Assembly: GCF_016123485.1 (NCBI RefSeq)
Contig: NZ_JADCKQ010000010.1
Span: 1-64,000 of the forward strand
From: Halocynthiibacter styelae
GTDB taxonomy: Bacteria; Pseudomonadota; Alphaproteobacteria; Rhodobacterales; Rhodobacteraceae
Direction: 5' to 3'
DNA length: 64,000 nucleotides
The position numbers and the translations under genes are program-made. Under the pieces are notes generated by a model, which had not been told where the DNA came from, searched no databases, and worked only from the letters and a program-made list of their open reading frames with translations. Shown here one piece after another: positions 51,966 through 60,155 of the stretch (the first letter of the stretch is position 1; every line of letters starts with the position of its first letter).

Positions 51966-52697
51966 ATGAAACCCTTTCTGATCCTGCAATTGCGCCCTGA
52001 AACAGAGGCCGCAGATGATGAATTTCAGGCCTTTCTGAAGTTTGGCAAGCTACAACCGGATGAAGTGCACCGTATTCGCCTGGATCAGGCTGATGTGCCT
52101 CAGGGGCTGGATCTGGCGGATTATTCCGGCGTGATTGTCGGTGGTGGGCCTGGCTGCATTTCTGACGACCCGGCGACCAAAAGCGAAATGGATGCCAAGA
52201 TTGAACAGGCATGCCTTGCTCTGATGCCTGACATCATCCGCGATGATATTCCCTTTATGGGCTGCTGCTATGGCATTGGTATTCTCGGGCACAGCCTGGG
52301 CGCGGAAATCAGCAAGGAACGATGGGGCGAAGTCGCGGGCACTGCGGATTGCGAAGCTGTGGCAGATGACCCGCTGACTGAGGGGCTGACAGGCAGCTGG
52401 CAGGCTTTTGTCGGCCATAAAGAAGCCTTGCAGGACTTGCCGGAAGGGGCCGTGCATCTGGTCACGTCACCGACCTGCCGCTATCAGATGATCCGTTATG
52501 GTCAGAATGTCTACGCGACGCAATTCCACCCCGAAGCGGATGCTGCTGGCTTTGAAAACCGTATCAATATCTACAAACACAAAGGCTATTTCCCACCGGA
52601 AGATGCAGACCGCCTGATCGCCATGTGTCGCGCGTCGGATGTCACCGTGCCGGAAGAAATCCTGCGTCGCTTTGTAGATCGTTATCGCACGGCCTGA
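51966..52697 (+). CDS. Class I glutamine amidotransferase domain protein
   Basis: 243 aa. Class I GATase: LILQLRPETEAADDEF start, oxyanion GCCYGIGILGHSLGAE with the nucleophile Cys101, and a C-terminal FHPEAD with His. The third triad residue is Glu in the same block. Unlike GMP synthase there is no synthase domain, so it would supply ammonia to, or hydrolyse a gamma-glutamyl bond in, an unknown partner. GGAG upstream of ATG 51966; the longer in-frame start at 51804 is rejected because it overlaps hsp20. Confidence 0.88.
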   Translation: MKPFLILQLRPETEAADDEFQAFLKFGKLQPDEVHRIRLDQADVPQGLDLADYSGVIVGGGPGCISDDPATKSEMDAKIEQACLALMPDIIRDDIPFMGCCYGIGILGHSLGAEISKERWGEVAGTADCEAVADDPLTEGLTGSWQAFVGHKEALQDLPEGAVHLVTSPTCRYQMIRYGQNVYATQFHPEADAAGFENRINIYKHKGYFPPEDADRLIAMCRASDVTVPEEILRRFVDRYRTA

Positions 52698-52702
52698 CAA
52701 TT

Positions 52703-52729
52703 TTCACAGGCCGCCATCCGGCCTGTGAA
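52703..52729. terminator. Stem-loop after the glutamine amidotransferase gene
   Basis: 11-bp perfect stem (52703-52713 with 52719-52729) and a 5-nt loop. No T-run follows on either strand, so it may be a weak bidirectional terminator or an mRNA end structure. Confidence 0.4.
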
Positions 52730-52748
52730 CTGACATTCAGAGCATGTT

Positions 52749-53456
52749 TTATTCGGAAAATGCTGCTTCCAGGGCGATTTCAACCATATCGCCAAAGCTT
52801 TTTTCGCGCTGATCAGATGGCAGGGCTTCGCCGGTTTTCAGGTGGTCAGAAACGGTCAGAACCGCAAGCGCGCGTACATTGTGGCGGGCTGCCAGGTTGT
52901 AAAGTTCAGCCGCTTCCATTTCGACACCCAGAATACCATGACGCATCATCTGTTCGTTCAGATCCGGACGTTCATCGTAAAACACGTCGGATGAATAAAT
53001 GCCGCCCACATGGGTTGGCGTGCCCTTTGCTTCCGCCGCAGCAACGGCAGACTTCAGCAGGCTCCAGTCCGCGCAGGGGGCAAAGTTGATTTCTTTAAAG
53101 ATGCCGCTGGAAGGGGTGGACAGGCTTGTGGCTGTCATCGCGATAATCACATCACGGATCGCAACCTGATCCTGCATACCGCCACAGGACCCGATACGGA
53201 TCAGGGTTTTTGCCCCGAAATCGCGGATCAGTTCGTTGGCATAGATCGACAGGCTCGGCATCCCCATGCCAGAGCCTTGAATCGTAACCGGATGACCCTT
53301 CCAGGTTCCGGTGTAACCCAGCATACCCCGGGTTTCATTCACCAGACGCGGCATTTCCAGAAAATTTTCTGCCGCCCATTTTGCGCGATAAGGATCGCCG
53401 GGCATAAGAACAGTTTCAGCAATTTCGCCTTTTTCTGCGCCAATGTGAATGGTCAT
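52749..53456 (-). CDS. deoD: Purine-nucleoside phosphorylase DeoD
   Basis: 235 aa, low-molecular-weight hexameric form. [42 protein letters not shown] (phosphate loop with Arg), [16 protein letters not shown] (Met/Glu nucleoside site) and [10 protein letters not shown] (catalytic Asp) are all present. It splits purine nucleosides into base and ribose 1-phosphate. A short spacer precedes the H-NS-like gene. Confidence 0.95.
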   Translation of the reverse strand: MTIHIGAEKGEIAETVLMPGDPYRAKWAAENFLEMPRLVNETRGMLGYTGTWKGHPVTIQGSGMGMPSLSIYANELIRDFGAKTLIRIGSCGGMQDQVAIRDVIIAMTATSLSTPSSGIFKEINFAPCADWSLLKSAVAAAEAKGTPTHVGGIYSSDVFYDERPDLNEQMMRHGILGVEMEAAELYNLAARHNVRALAVLTVSDHLKTGEALPSDQREKSFGDMVEIALEAAFSE

Positions 53457-53469
53457 ATCAGTACCTTCC

Positions 53470-53802
53470 TCAGATCTCCATGTCGGAAGGACTGATACCC
53501 CGGCTCAGCGCTGCGGTAAACCAGTTTGGTTTCCTGCCTTTGCCGGTCCAGGTCATTTCACTATCTTCCGGATTGGCATAGCGAGGTGGGGAAACAGAGC
53601 CATACATGCGCCCTGATTTACCGCGCCTTGCGCCGTTTCCAGAAATTTCGTCCAGCGAAAAGCCGAATTCAGAAACCGCCGCTTTTGCTGCGTCCAAAGC
53701 TGCCTGACGGTCGCGGGCTTCGGCTTCTGCCAGGGCCTTTTCAACATCATTTTTTAAAACACTTAACTCGTTACGACTAAGGGTGGATAAGTTAATATTC
53801 AT
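53470..53802 (-). CDS. H-NS histone family nucleoid protein
   Basis: 110 aa. N-terminal coiled coil ([39 protein letters not shown]), then a linker rich in Gly/Arg and the DNA-binding end [25 protein letters not shown], the consensus of the H-NS C-terminal domain. It resembles the HvrA/Spb family of photosynthetic and marine Rhodobacterales, which affects expression of photosynthesis and AT-rich genes. A palindrome AATGAA...TTCATT (53856-53873) upstream may be an operator for autoregulation. Confidence 0.9.
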   Translation of the reverse strand: MNINLSTLSRNELSVLKNDVEKALAEAEARDRQAALDAAKAAVSEFGFSLDEISGNGARRGKSGRMYGSVSPPRYANPEDSEMTWTGKGRKPNWFTAALSRGISPSDMEI

Positions 53803-53855
53803 TTGGAACTCCCATCATCGTAGCCACAATAGGGCATAAGTGACGGGAGATTTCA

Positions 53856-53873
53856 AATGAATATACGTTCATT
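53856..53873. promoter_or_regulatory. Palindrome upstream of the H-NS-like gene
   Basis: AATGAA (53856-53861) and TTCATT (53868-53873) flank TATACG, 54 bp upstream of the start. It may be an autoregulatory site; the sequence alone does not prove it. Confidence 0.35.
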
Positions 53874-53909
53874 CCTGAGACTGGCGGCCTCAATTTCTTG
53901 TGCGTATTA

Positions 53910-55892
53910 TTATACGTTGACTTCCACCAGCTGAATAAGGTCCCCGATGATCCGATTAAGTTCGAAATCTTTTGGTGTGTAAATCTTTGAAACATTACAG
54001 TTTATCAGTTTCTCAAAATCTGCATCCGGAATGATACCACCAACAACCACAGGGATATGTTTCACCTTACTCTCTGAACGCAATTTCATTAATTCTTCTA
54101 CCAGAGGAACGTGAGAACCGGACAGTATTGAAACACCGATTACATCCGCATTTTCATTTTCGGCGCTTTGAATGATTTCTGCAGGCGTCATTCTGATACC
54201 ATCATAGGTAATATCGATTCCACAATCCCGCGCGCGGGCGGCAATTTGTTCTGCACCATTGGAATGGCCATCCAGCCCCGGTTTCGCCATGACAAGTTTC
54301 ACGCGGCGGCCCAGTTTGTCACTGATCCGGTCGACCTCAGCCCGCAATTCATCCAGGCCTTCCGTGCGGTTGGACGGGTGCCGGCTGACACCGGTCGGGC
54401 CACGGTATTGCCCGAAGGCTTCGCGCAACATTTCGCCCCATTCGCCCGTGGTAACACCTGCTTTCGCGGCCGCGATGGATGGCACCATGATGTTTGTGCC
54501 CTGCAAGGCCGCTTGCCGCAGATCTGCAAGGGCTTTGCTCACAGCTGAATCGTCGCGTTCCGCGCGCCATGCCACAAGCCGGGAAATCTGATCGCGCTCT
54601 GCCGTTGCATCCACAACCATAATCGCACCTTCACCAGCCGTCAGCGGGCTCTCGGCGCCCTCAACCCAGCGGTTCACGCCGACAACGGTGGTTTCGCCGG
54701 CTTCAATCCGGCCAATACGTTCGGCGTTGCTTTCCACCAGGCGCGACTTCATATAGTCAATCGCCCCCACAGCACCGCCCAGGGATTCAATCTGTGCAAG
54801 CTCTGCCCGCGTGCCTTCTTTCAGGGCCTCAACCTTGCGGGTCACCGCCGGGTTTTCGTCAAACAGATCTTCATACTCCAGCAGATCGGTTTCATAGGCC
54901 AGGATTTGCTGCATCCGCAAAGACCACTGTTGATCCCATGGGCGGGGCAGGCCCAGGGCTTCGTTCCAGGCCGGCAGCTGCACCGCACGGGCGCGGGCAT
55001 TCTTCGACAAGGTCACCGCAAGCATCTCAATCAGAATACGGTACACGTTGTTTTCCGGCTGCTGTTCGGTCAGGCCCAGGCTGTTCACCTGCACCCCGTA
55101 ACGGAAACGACGGAATTTCGGGTCTTCCACGCCGTAACGGTCAAACGTGATCTCATCCCAAAGCTCAACAAAGGCGCGCATTTTGCACATCTCGGTGACA
55201 AAACGGATGCCTGCGTTCACAAAGAACGAAATCCGGCCAACCATCGCCGGGAAAGCTTCCGCAGGGACTTTCTCTTTCAGATCATCCAGGACAGCAATCG
55301 CAGTGGCCAGCGCAAAAGAAAGCTCTTCTTCCGGTGTCGCGCCTGCTTCCTGCAAGTGGTAGGAACAAACATTCATCGGGTTCCATTTGGGCAGATGTTC
55401 CCGCGTATAGGCCGCAACATCGGTGATCATCCGCAGGCTGGGTTCGGGTGCGGTAATATAAGTGCCGCGGGACAGATATTCCTTGATCAGATCATTCTGC
55501 ACGGTGCCTTGCAGCTTCGATACATCCGCACCCTGTTCCTCGGCGGCCGCAATATATAGCGCCAGCAACCAGGGGGCGGTCGCATTGATCGTCATGGATG
55601 TGTTCATTTGTTCCAGCGGGATCTGGTCAAACAAAGCCCGCATGTCACCAAGATGGCCAACGGGCACGCCTACCTTGCCGACTTCACCGCGCGACAGCAC
55701 ATGGTCGCTGTCATAACCGGTTTGCGTCGGCAGATCGAAAGCCACAGAAAGGCCGGTCTGACCCTTGGACAGGTTGTCGCGATACAGCGCATTTGAAGCC
55801 GCAGCCGTGGAATGACCGGCATAGGTCCGGAACAGCCACGGGCGGGATTTTTCGGTGGTGGATTTCTGCACTTGCGAAGGGGTCTGGGACAT
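53910..55892 (-). CDS. ecm: Ethylmalonyl-CoA mutase
   Basis: 660 aa, single-chain B12-dependent mutase. The N-terminal (beta/alpha)8 barrel has RPWLFRTYAGHSTAAASNALYR, LPTQTGYDSDHVLSRGEVGKVGVPVGHLGDM and the catalytic region NVCSYHLQEAGATPEEELSFA; the C-terminal cobalamin-binding domain (about 520-660) has the lower axial DGHSNGAEQIA motif and VIGVSILSGSHVPLVEEL. The protein is somewhat shorter than standard methylmalonyl-CoA mutase and matches the MeaA/Ecm group; ccr lies 1.8 kb away, supporting ethylmalonyl-CoA as the substrate. It converts ethylmalonyl-CoA to methylsuccinyl-CoA in the ethylmalonyl-CoA pathway. Confidence 0.95.
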   Translation of the reverse strand: MSQTPSQVQKSTTEKSRPWLFRTYAGHSTAAASNALYRDNLSKGQTGLSVAFDLPTQTGYDSDHVLSRGEVGKVGVPVGHLGDMRALFDQIPLEQMNTSMTINATAPWLLALYIAAAEEQGADVSKLQGTVQNDLIKEYLSRGTYITAPEPSLRMITDVAAYTREHLPKWNPMNVCSYHLQEAGATPEEELSFALATAIAVLDDLKEKVPAEAFPAMVGRISFFVNAGIRFVTEMCKMRAFVELWDEITFDRYGVEDPKFRRFRYGVQVNSLGLTEQQPENNVYRILIEMLAVTLSKNARARAVQLPAWNEALGLPRPWDQQWSLRMQQILAYETDLLEYEDLFDENPAVTRKVEALKEGTRAELAQIESLGGAVGAIDYMKSRLVESNAERIGRIEAGETTVVGVNRWVEGAESPLTAGEGAIMVVDATAERDQISRLVAWRAERDDSAVSKALADLRQAALQGTNIMVPSIAAAKAGVTTGEWGEMLREAFGQYRGPTGVSRHPSNRTEGLDELRAEVDRISDKLGRRVKLVMAKPGLDGHSNGAEQIAARARDCGIDITYDGIRMTPAEIIQSAENENADVIGVSILSGSHVPLVEELMKLRSESKVKHIPVVVGGIIPDADFEKLINCNVSKIYTPKDFELNRIIGDLIQLVEVNV

Positions 55893-56188
55893 CCTGGCCT
55901 CACATCCTGGCCGGAATCGTATCCGGCAATATTATTTCGTCACGTGCTATCTATAGGAAATTTTCAAACCCTGTCAATTCGCTGCATTGCGGCATCACGC
56001 ATGAAAATGACCTGAAACAATCATGTGATCAGGCATATAAGTTTTTAAACTTCACCGTTTTGCACCTTTAAAGACTTTAAACTTCTCTTTGGGGCGCGAA
56101 ATTTTATTGCGCGTTTCATGTCGTAAAAGGCAGACAATGCGGGCGCAGAATGGCTTTTCCTGGCCGTATTCTCACGCTATGTTACTGT

Positions 56189-57553
56189 ATGTTTCGTACA
56201 GTTGAACTGCCCCTCTGGGCCCTGATCCTCATCCTGCTGTTCGCAGCGGTGACCTTTGCCAGTCACTTTCTCTTTCCATCTGTCCGCTGGTTTTTCCGGC
56301 GGCGCATGGAACGTGTCGTCGCAAAAGTAAATCAACGGCTTGATCGTCCGATTGAACCTTTCAAGCTGGCGGAACGCCACGATATGATCCAGCGGCTGAT
56401 CTATGATCCGAAAGTGACCCAGGCGATTGTGGATCATGCCCGCGAAGAAGGCGTGCCGGAAAATGTCGCCTTTGAAAGCGCGCGTCGCTATGCCCGTGAA
56501 ATTGTGCCCTCCTTTTCTGCAACGGCTTATTTTGGGTTCGGAACGCGCCTGGCCCGTTGGCTTTCAAATCGGATTTATCGTGTTAGATTAGGGCATTACG
56601 ATGAAACCGCCATCAAAGACATCGACCCGGACGCAACGGTTATCTTTGTGATGAACCATCGCTCAAACATGGATTATGTGCTTGTCACATGGCTTGCGGC
56701 GGAACGCTCTGCCCTGTCTTATGCCGTGGGTGAATGGGCGCGGATCTGGCCATTGCGCATGTTGATCCGATCCATGGGCGCTTATTTTATCCGTCGCAAA
56801 AGCCGCAACAAACTCTACCGTCGTGTGCTGGCGCGCTATGTGCAGATGGCGACCGAAGGTGGCGTGACGCAGGCTGTGTTTCCGGAAGGTGGATTGTCGC
56901 TGGATGGTTCTGTGCAAGCGCCAAAACTTGGGCTTTTGTCCTATATTGTCAATGACTTCGAGCCAGGTGAAAGCCGTGATGTTGTCTTCGTTCCCATTGC
57001 GCTGAACTATGATCGCGTGCTGGAAGACCGGGTTCTGATCGAAGCCAACAAACAGGGCAATCGCAAATTTGGCTTTAAGGTCAGTGGCATCTTCGGCTTC
57101 ATCTTCCGCCAGATCCGTTTCATATTTACCGGACGCTTTCATCGCTTTGGCTATGCTGCGGTCAGTTTTGGCCAGCCTATGTCATTGACAGAATTCATGA
57201 ATTCCGGTGGAAAAGGGCCAGAAGCCGTAGGCAACGCCTTGATGGATCGTATCCGGGATGTGTTGCCTGTCCTGCCGGTCCCTCTGGTCGCAACCGTGCT
57301 TTTGCAGGCAGAGGGTGCGATATCTGAAGATGAACTCACCACGCGGGTTTCTGCCCTGATTGATCAGATCGCCCATGACGAAGGCCACGTCCATCTGCCC
57401 CGCAACTCCGTCGATTACGCCGCCGAAGTCGGTCTGCGCATGTTGAAGCTGCGTAAAATGGTTGCCGTCAATAACAACGCCATCACGATCGCCCCGGATC
57501 ATCAGGATGAACTGTCATTCTACGCAAATTCAATAAAGCATCTTGTTCATTGA
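56189..57553 (+). CDS. Glycerol-3-phosphate/1-acylglycerol acyltransferase family protein
   Basis: 454 aa. N-terminal membrane segment (LPLWALILILLFAAVTFASHFLF) and the acyltransferase motifs: MNHRSNMDYVLVTWLA (catalytic NHxxxxD), FIRRKSRNKLYRRVLARYVQMAT, VFPEGGLSLDGSVQAPKLG and PIALNYDRVLEDR. This matches the PlsB-like acyltransferases of Rhodobacterales that are often encoded between ecm and ccr. It acylates glycerol phosphate or a lysolipid at the membrane. ATG 56189 gives the conserved N-terminus (FRTVELPLW); ATG 56150 gives 13 more residues. Confidence 0.88.
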   Translation: MFRTVELPLWALILILLFAAVTFASHFLFPSVRWFFRRRMERVVAKVNQRLDRPIEPFKLAERHDMIQRLIYDPKVTQAIVDHAREEGVPENVAFESARRYAREIVPSFSATAYFGFGTRLARWLSNRIYRVRLGHYDETAIKDIDPDATVIFVMNHRSNMDYVLVTWLAAERSALSYAVGEWARIWPLRMLIRSMGAYFIRRKSRNKLYRRVLARYVQMATEGGVTQAVFPEGGLSLDGSVQAPKLGLLSYIVNDFEPGESRDVVFVPIALNYDRVLEDRVLIEANKQGNRKFGFKVSGIFGFIFRQIRFIFTGRFHRFGYAAVSFGQPMSLTEFMNSGGKGPEAVGNALMDRIRDVLPVLPVPLVATVLLQAEGAISEDELTTRVSALIDQIAHDEGHVHLPRNSVDYAAEVGLRMLKLRKMVAVNNNAITIAPDHQDELSFYANSIKHLVH

Positions 57554-57625
57554 GGTTTCTGGCGTCTTGCCGCATTGCAGAAATTCATCGCGACATAAAA
57601 TTACCAATTTGATCTTAATTGGGTT

Positions 57626-57640
57626 GCAAAGTTGCTTTGC
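57626..57640. promoter_or_regulatory. GCAAAG-TTG-CTTTGC palindrome upstream of ccr
   Basis: Exact 6-bp inverted arms at 57626-57631 and 57635-57640, 80 bp upstream of the ccr start. It resembles TTTGCAAA-type sites that I recall being bound by short-chain acyl-CoA regulators (PccR/RamB-like), but the match is partial. Confidence 0.35.
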
Positions 57641-57720
57641 GCCTCCTATTCCATAGGAAACCGCTGGTGCAGAGCGTTGATTCTGCGTTGCGGCAAATTT
57701 GCTGGCTGAGGAGGTCCGTT

Positions 57721-59007
57721 ATGGCGCTCGATACCCCTGATAACATTCTGTCTTATGACGCCCCGAAGAAAGATCTGTATGAAGTGGGTGAAATGCCCCC
57801 GATGGGCCATGTGCCAAAGCAGATGTATGCCTGGGCCATTCGCCGTGACCGCCAGGGCGAACCTGAGCAGGCGATGCAAACCGAAGTGGTAGATACACCA
57901 ACACTTGATAGCCACGAAGTTCTGGTCATGGTTATGGCTGCCGGCGTAAACTACAACGGCATCTGGGCTGGTCTTGGCGTGCCGGTCAGCATGTTTGACG
58001 TACACAAGCAGGATTACCACGTTGCCGGATCCGATGCCTCCGGTATCGTCTGGGCCGTGGGCGATAAGGTGAAAAGCTGGAAAGTTGGCGACGAAGTTGT
58101 CATCCACTGTAACCAGGATGACGGCGATGATGAGGAATGTAACGGCGGTGATCCGATGTATTCCCCAAGCCAGCGGATCTGGGGCTATGAAACCCCGGAC
58201 GGATCTTTCGCACAATTCACCCGCGTTCAGGCGCAACAGCTTCTGCCCCGCCCAAAGCATCTGACCTGGGAAGAAAGCGCCTGCTACACGCTGACCCTTG
58301 CAACCGCATACCGGATGCTTTTTGGTCACCACCCGCATGAACTGAAGCCGGGTCAGAATGTTCTGGTCTGGGGCGCGTCTGGTGGTCTGGGCTCCTATGC
58401 GATCCAGTTGGCGAATGCGGCGGGTGCAAACGCGATTGGCGTGATTTCCGGCGAAGACAAGCGTGACTTTGTCATGGGGCTTGGTGCGAAGGGCGTGATC
58501 AATCGGAAAGAGTTTGATTGCTGGGGGCAGCTTCCAACTGTGAACACACCGGAATATGACGCTTGGTTCAAAGAAGCCCGCCGTTTCGGCAAGGCGATCT
58601 GGGACATCACCGGCAAAGGCAACAACGTAGACATCGTTTTTGAACACCCGGGTGAGGCAACGTTCCCCGTGTCCAATCTCGTCTGTAAAAAAGGCGGCAT
58701 GGTTGTGATCTGCGCAGGCACCACCGGTTTCAACTGTACCTTTGACGTGCGCTACACCTGGATGCATCAGAAGCGCCTGCAAGGCAGCCACTTTGCGCAC
58801 CTCAAGCAGGCTGCTGCAGCGAACAAACTGATGATTGAACGTCGCATCGCGCCATATATGTCCGAGGTTTTCCCATGGGCTGAAATTCCGGCAGCGCACA
58901 CCAAGATGTATCGCAATGAACATAAGCCAGGGAATATGTCCGTGCTGGTGCAAGCGCCACGCACAGGGCTGCGTACTTTGGAAGATGTGCTCGAATCAAA
59001 TAAGTAA
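57721..59007 (+). CDS. ccr: Crotonyl-CoA carboxylase/reductase
   Basis: 428 aa, medium-chain dehydrogenase. GEMPPMGHVPKQMYAWAIRRDRQGEPEQAMQ, WGYETPDGSFAQFTRVQAQQLLPRPKHLTWEESACYTLTLATAYRMLFGHHPHELKPGQNVLVWGASGGLGSYAIQLA and VVICAGTTGFNCTFDVRYTWMHQKRLQGSHFAHLKQAA are specific to Ccr. It reduces and carboxylates crotonyl-CoA to ethylmalonyl-CoA with NADPH and CO2, the defining step of the ethylmalonyl-CoA pathway. A strong GAGGAGG precedes ATG 57721. It uses the codon set of a highly expressed gene. Confidence 0.97.
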   Translation: MALDTPDNILSYDAPKKDLYEVGEMPPMGHVPKQMYAWAIRRDRQGEPEQAMQTEVVDTPTLDSHEVLVMVMAAGVNYNGIWAGLGVPVSMFDVHKQDYHVAGSDASGIVWAVGDKVKSWKVGDEVVIHCNQDDGDDEECNGGDPMYSPSQRIWGYETPDGSFAQFTRVQAQQLLPRPKHLTWEESACYTLTLATAYRMLFGHHPHELKPGQNVLVWGASGGLGSYAIQLANAAGANAIGVISGEDKRDFVMGLGAKGVINRKEFDCWGQLPTVNTPEYDAWFKEARRFGKAIWDITGKGNNVDIVFEHPGEATFPVSNLVCKKGGMVVICAGTTGFNCTFDVRYTWMHQKRLQGSHFAHLKQAAAANKLMIERRIAPYMSEVFPWAEIPAAHTKMYRNEHKPGNMSVLVQAPRTGLRTLEDVLESNK

Positions 59008-59028
59008 ATCCGTCTTTCTGATGGTCTG

Positions 59029-59056
59029 AACGGCGTCCTCTGGGGCGCCGTTTCCC
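59029..59056 (+). terminator. Terminator after ccr
   Basis: 10-bp stem (59029-59038 with 59043-59052, one G-T pair) around TCTG, then TTTCCCGTTT. Confidence 0.7.
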
Positions 59057-59181
59057 GTTTGGGCCTTCAGAACGGGAAAAAATATTTTGCCTTAAGAAAG
59101 CTTTATAAACAGTCCCCTCACTGTTTTCGGGGAGTTGAAATCTGTGAGTTTGCCAAAAATTTTACTCGTGCTAAGGTTGTG

Positions 59182-59197
59182 TTAAGGTTTTATTAAC
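59182..59197 (+). promoter_or_regulatory. CtrA box upstream of the luxR operon
   Basis: TTAA (59182-59185), exactly 7 bp, then TTAAC (59193-59197): a perfect match to the CtrA full site TTAA-N7-TTAAC. It lies 22 bp upstream of the first gene (59219). Confidence 0.65.
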
Positions 59198-59218
59198 GAC
59201 TGGAAAAGAGAGTCTGTT

Positions 59219-59434
59219 ATGAAGAATGACTGGATACTGGATGTTCTGACTGATCTGAAAACCTTTGCTCAGCAAAATGGTATGCAGGCGCTGTCTGAAC
59301 ATCTGGATGACACAACCCTGGTTGCAGCGTCTGAGCTGGCCAATCAGGGCGGAGGAGAGCGGGATCAGACCTTCGGGAACATCACGACGTCTGGAAGGAC
59401 TAATCGATACCATCCATCAGGCCCAGACGCTTGA
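59219..59434 (+). CDS. Small protein upstream of luxR
   Basis: 71 aa. KNDWILDVLTDLKTFAQQNGMQALSEHLDDTTLVAASELANQ is a small helical protein that I recognise from other roseobacters as commonly preceding their LuxR-type quorum-sensing genes; no function is known. It overlaps the LuxR reading frame and a CtrA box lies just upstream, so it is likely the first gene of the quorum-sensing transcript. Its last ~20 residues are outside the conserved part. Confidence 0.7.
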   Translation: MKNDWILDVLTDLKTFAQQNGMQALSEHLDDTTLVAASELANQGGGERDQTFGNITTSGRTNRYHPSGPDA

Positions 59435-60092
59435 AGAACTTCAGGCTGTTATAATCAGTCTGCGTGATCTCTACGAAGTAGAACATCTGATTTACCATTC
59501 GGTGAACAGTACAGGGCAGCAATATGCTGCCCTGACATATGATCCGACCTGGGTCGAAAAATACACAGCAGATCGGTTTGAACGTATCGATCCGGTGGTG
59601 CAGGGGTGCTATCAGCGATTCAATCCTGTGGACTGGAAACAGCTGGACTGGTCCACAAAATCATCCCGCGAATTTCTGGAAGAAGCCCGGACGGCCGGTG
59701 TCGGCAATCAGGGATTGTCTGTCCCCATTCGCGGCCCCAGCGGCCAATTTGCGCTGTTCACTGTGAATCACCGCTGTGATGATCCGGCCTGGCGGAAGTT
59801 CAGCCGCCATTCTGTGCAGGAACTTCTGTTGGTGGCCCATTATGTGAACCAGAAGGCGCTGGAACTGGAACGCGGCACGGATGTCGTGCCGGGGCAGCCC
59901 CTGTCCCCTCGCGAAACCGATGCCCTGACCATGCTTGCCCTTGGTTACAGTCGCGCCAGGGCTGCTGAGCGGCTGAATATTTCTGAACATACCCTGAGGG
60001 TCTATATCGAAGGGGCGCGTTTCAAACTTGGTGCCCTGAATACCACCCATGCCGTCGCCCGTGCCCTTGTGAAAGGTCTGCTTGTCGTCTGA
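59307..60092 (+). CDS. LuxR-type quorum-sensing transcriptional regulator
   Basis: About 240-260 aa. Autoinducer-binding domain: LEGLIDTIHQAQTLEELQ, LIYHSVNSTGQQYAALTYDPTWVEKYTADRFERIDPVVQGC, and GLSVPIRGPSGQFALFTVNH. The C-terminal LuxR HTH reads SPRETDALTMLALGYSRARAAERLNISEHTLRVYIEGARFKLGALNTTHAVARAL. It binds an acyl-homoserine lactone and DNA and pairs with the luxI gene downstream. The start is unresolved: the only strong SD in this region (GGAGGAGAG, 59351-59359) is followed by ATC at 59364, and the conserved N-terminus begins near 59382; the nearest upstream ATG is 59307, used here. Confidence 0.85.
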   Translation: MTQPWLQRLSWPIRAEESGIRPSGTSRRLEGLIDTIHQAQTLEELQAVIISLRDLYEVEHLIYHSVNSTGQQYAALTYDPTWVEKYTADRFERIDPVVQGCYQRFNPVDWKQLDWSTKSSREFLEEARTAGVGNQGLSVPIRGPSGQFALFTVNHRCDDPAWRKFSRHSVQELLLVAHYVNQKALELERGTDVVPGQPLSPRETDALTMLALGYSRARAAERLNISEHTLRVYIEGARFKLGALNTTHAVARALVKGLLVV

Positions 60093-60094
60093 TC

Positions 60095-60110
60095 CTAACG
60101 ACAGATTAAC
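60095..60110 (+). promoter_or_regulatory. Second CtrA-like box, between luxR and luxI
   Basis: CTAA (60095-60098), 7 bp, then TTAAC (60106-60110): one mismatch to TTAA-N7-TTAAC. It lies just after the luxR stop and about 45 bp before luxI. Confidence 0.5.
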
Positions 60111-60125
60111 GCCCCGGACCGGGGC
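60111..60125 (+). terminator. GC-rich hairpin between luxR and luxI
   Basis: GCCCC and GGGGC arms around GGACC, without a clear T-run; it could attenuate transcription into luxI. Confidence 0.4.
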
Positions 60126-60155
60126 TTCACCACATCTTTGAAGGCTCTGTCTCTG

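Noticed and set aside
52703-52729. Stem-loop as a classical Rho-independent terminator
   Set aside because: The stem is good, but no T-run follows on either strand; listed with low confidence only.
57646-58953. 435-codon minus-strand frame antisense to ccr
   Set aside because: Shadow of ccr in an antisense frame; no recognisable domain.
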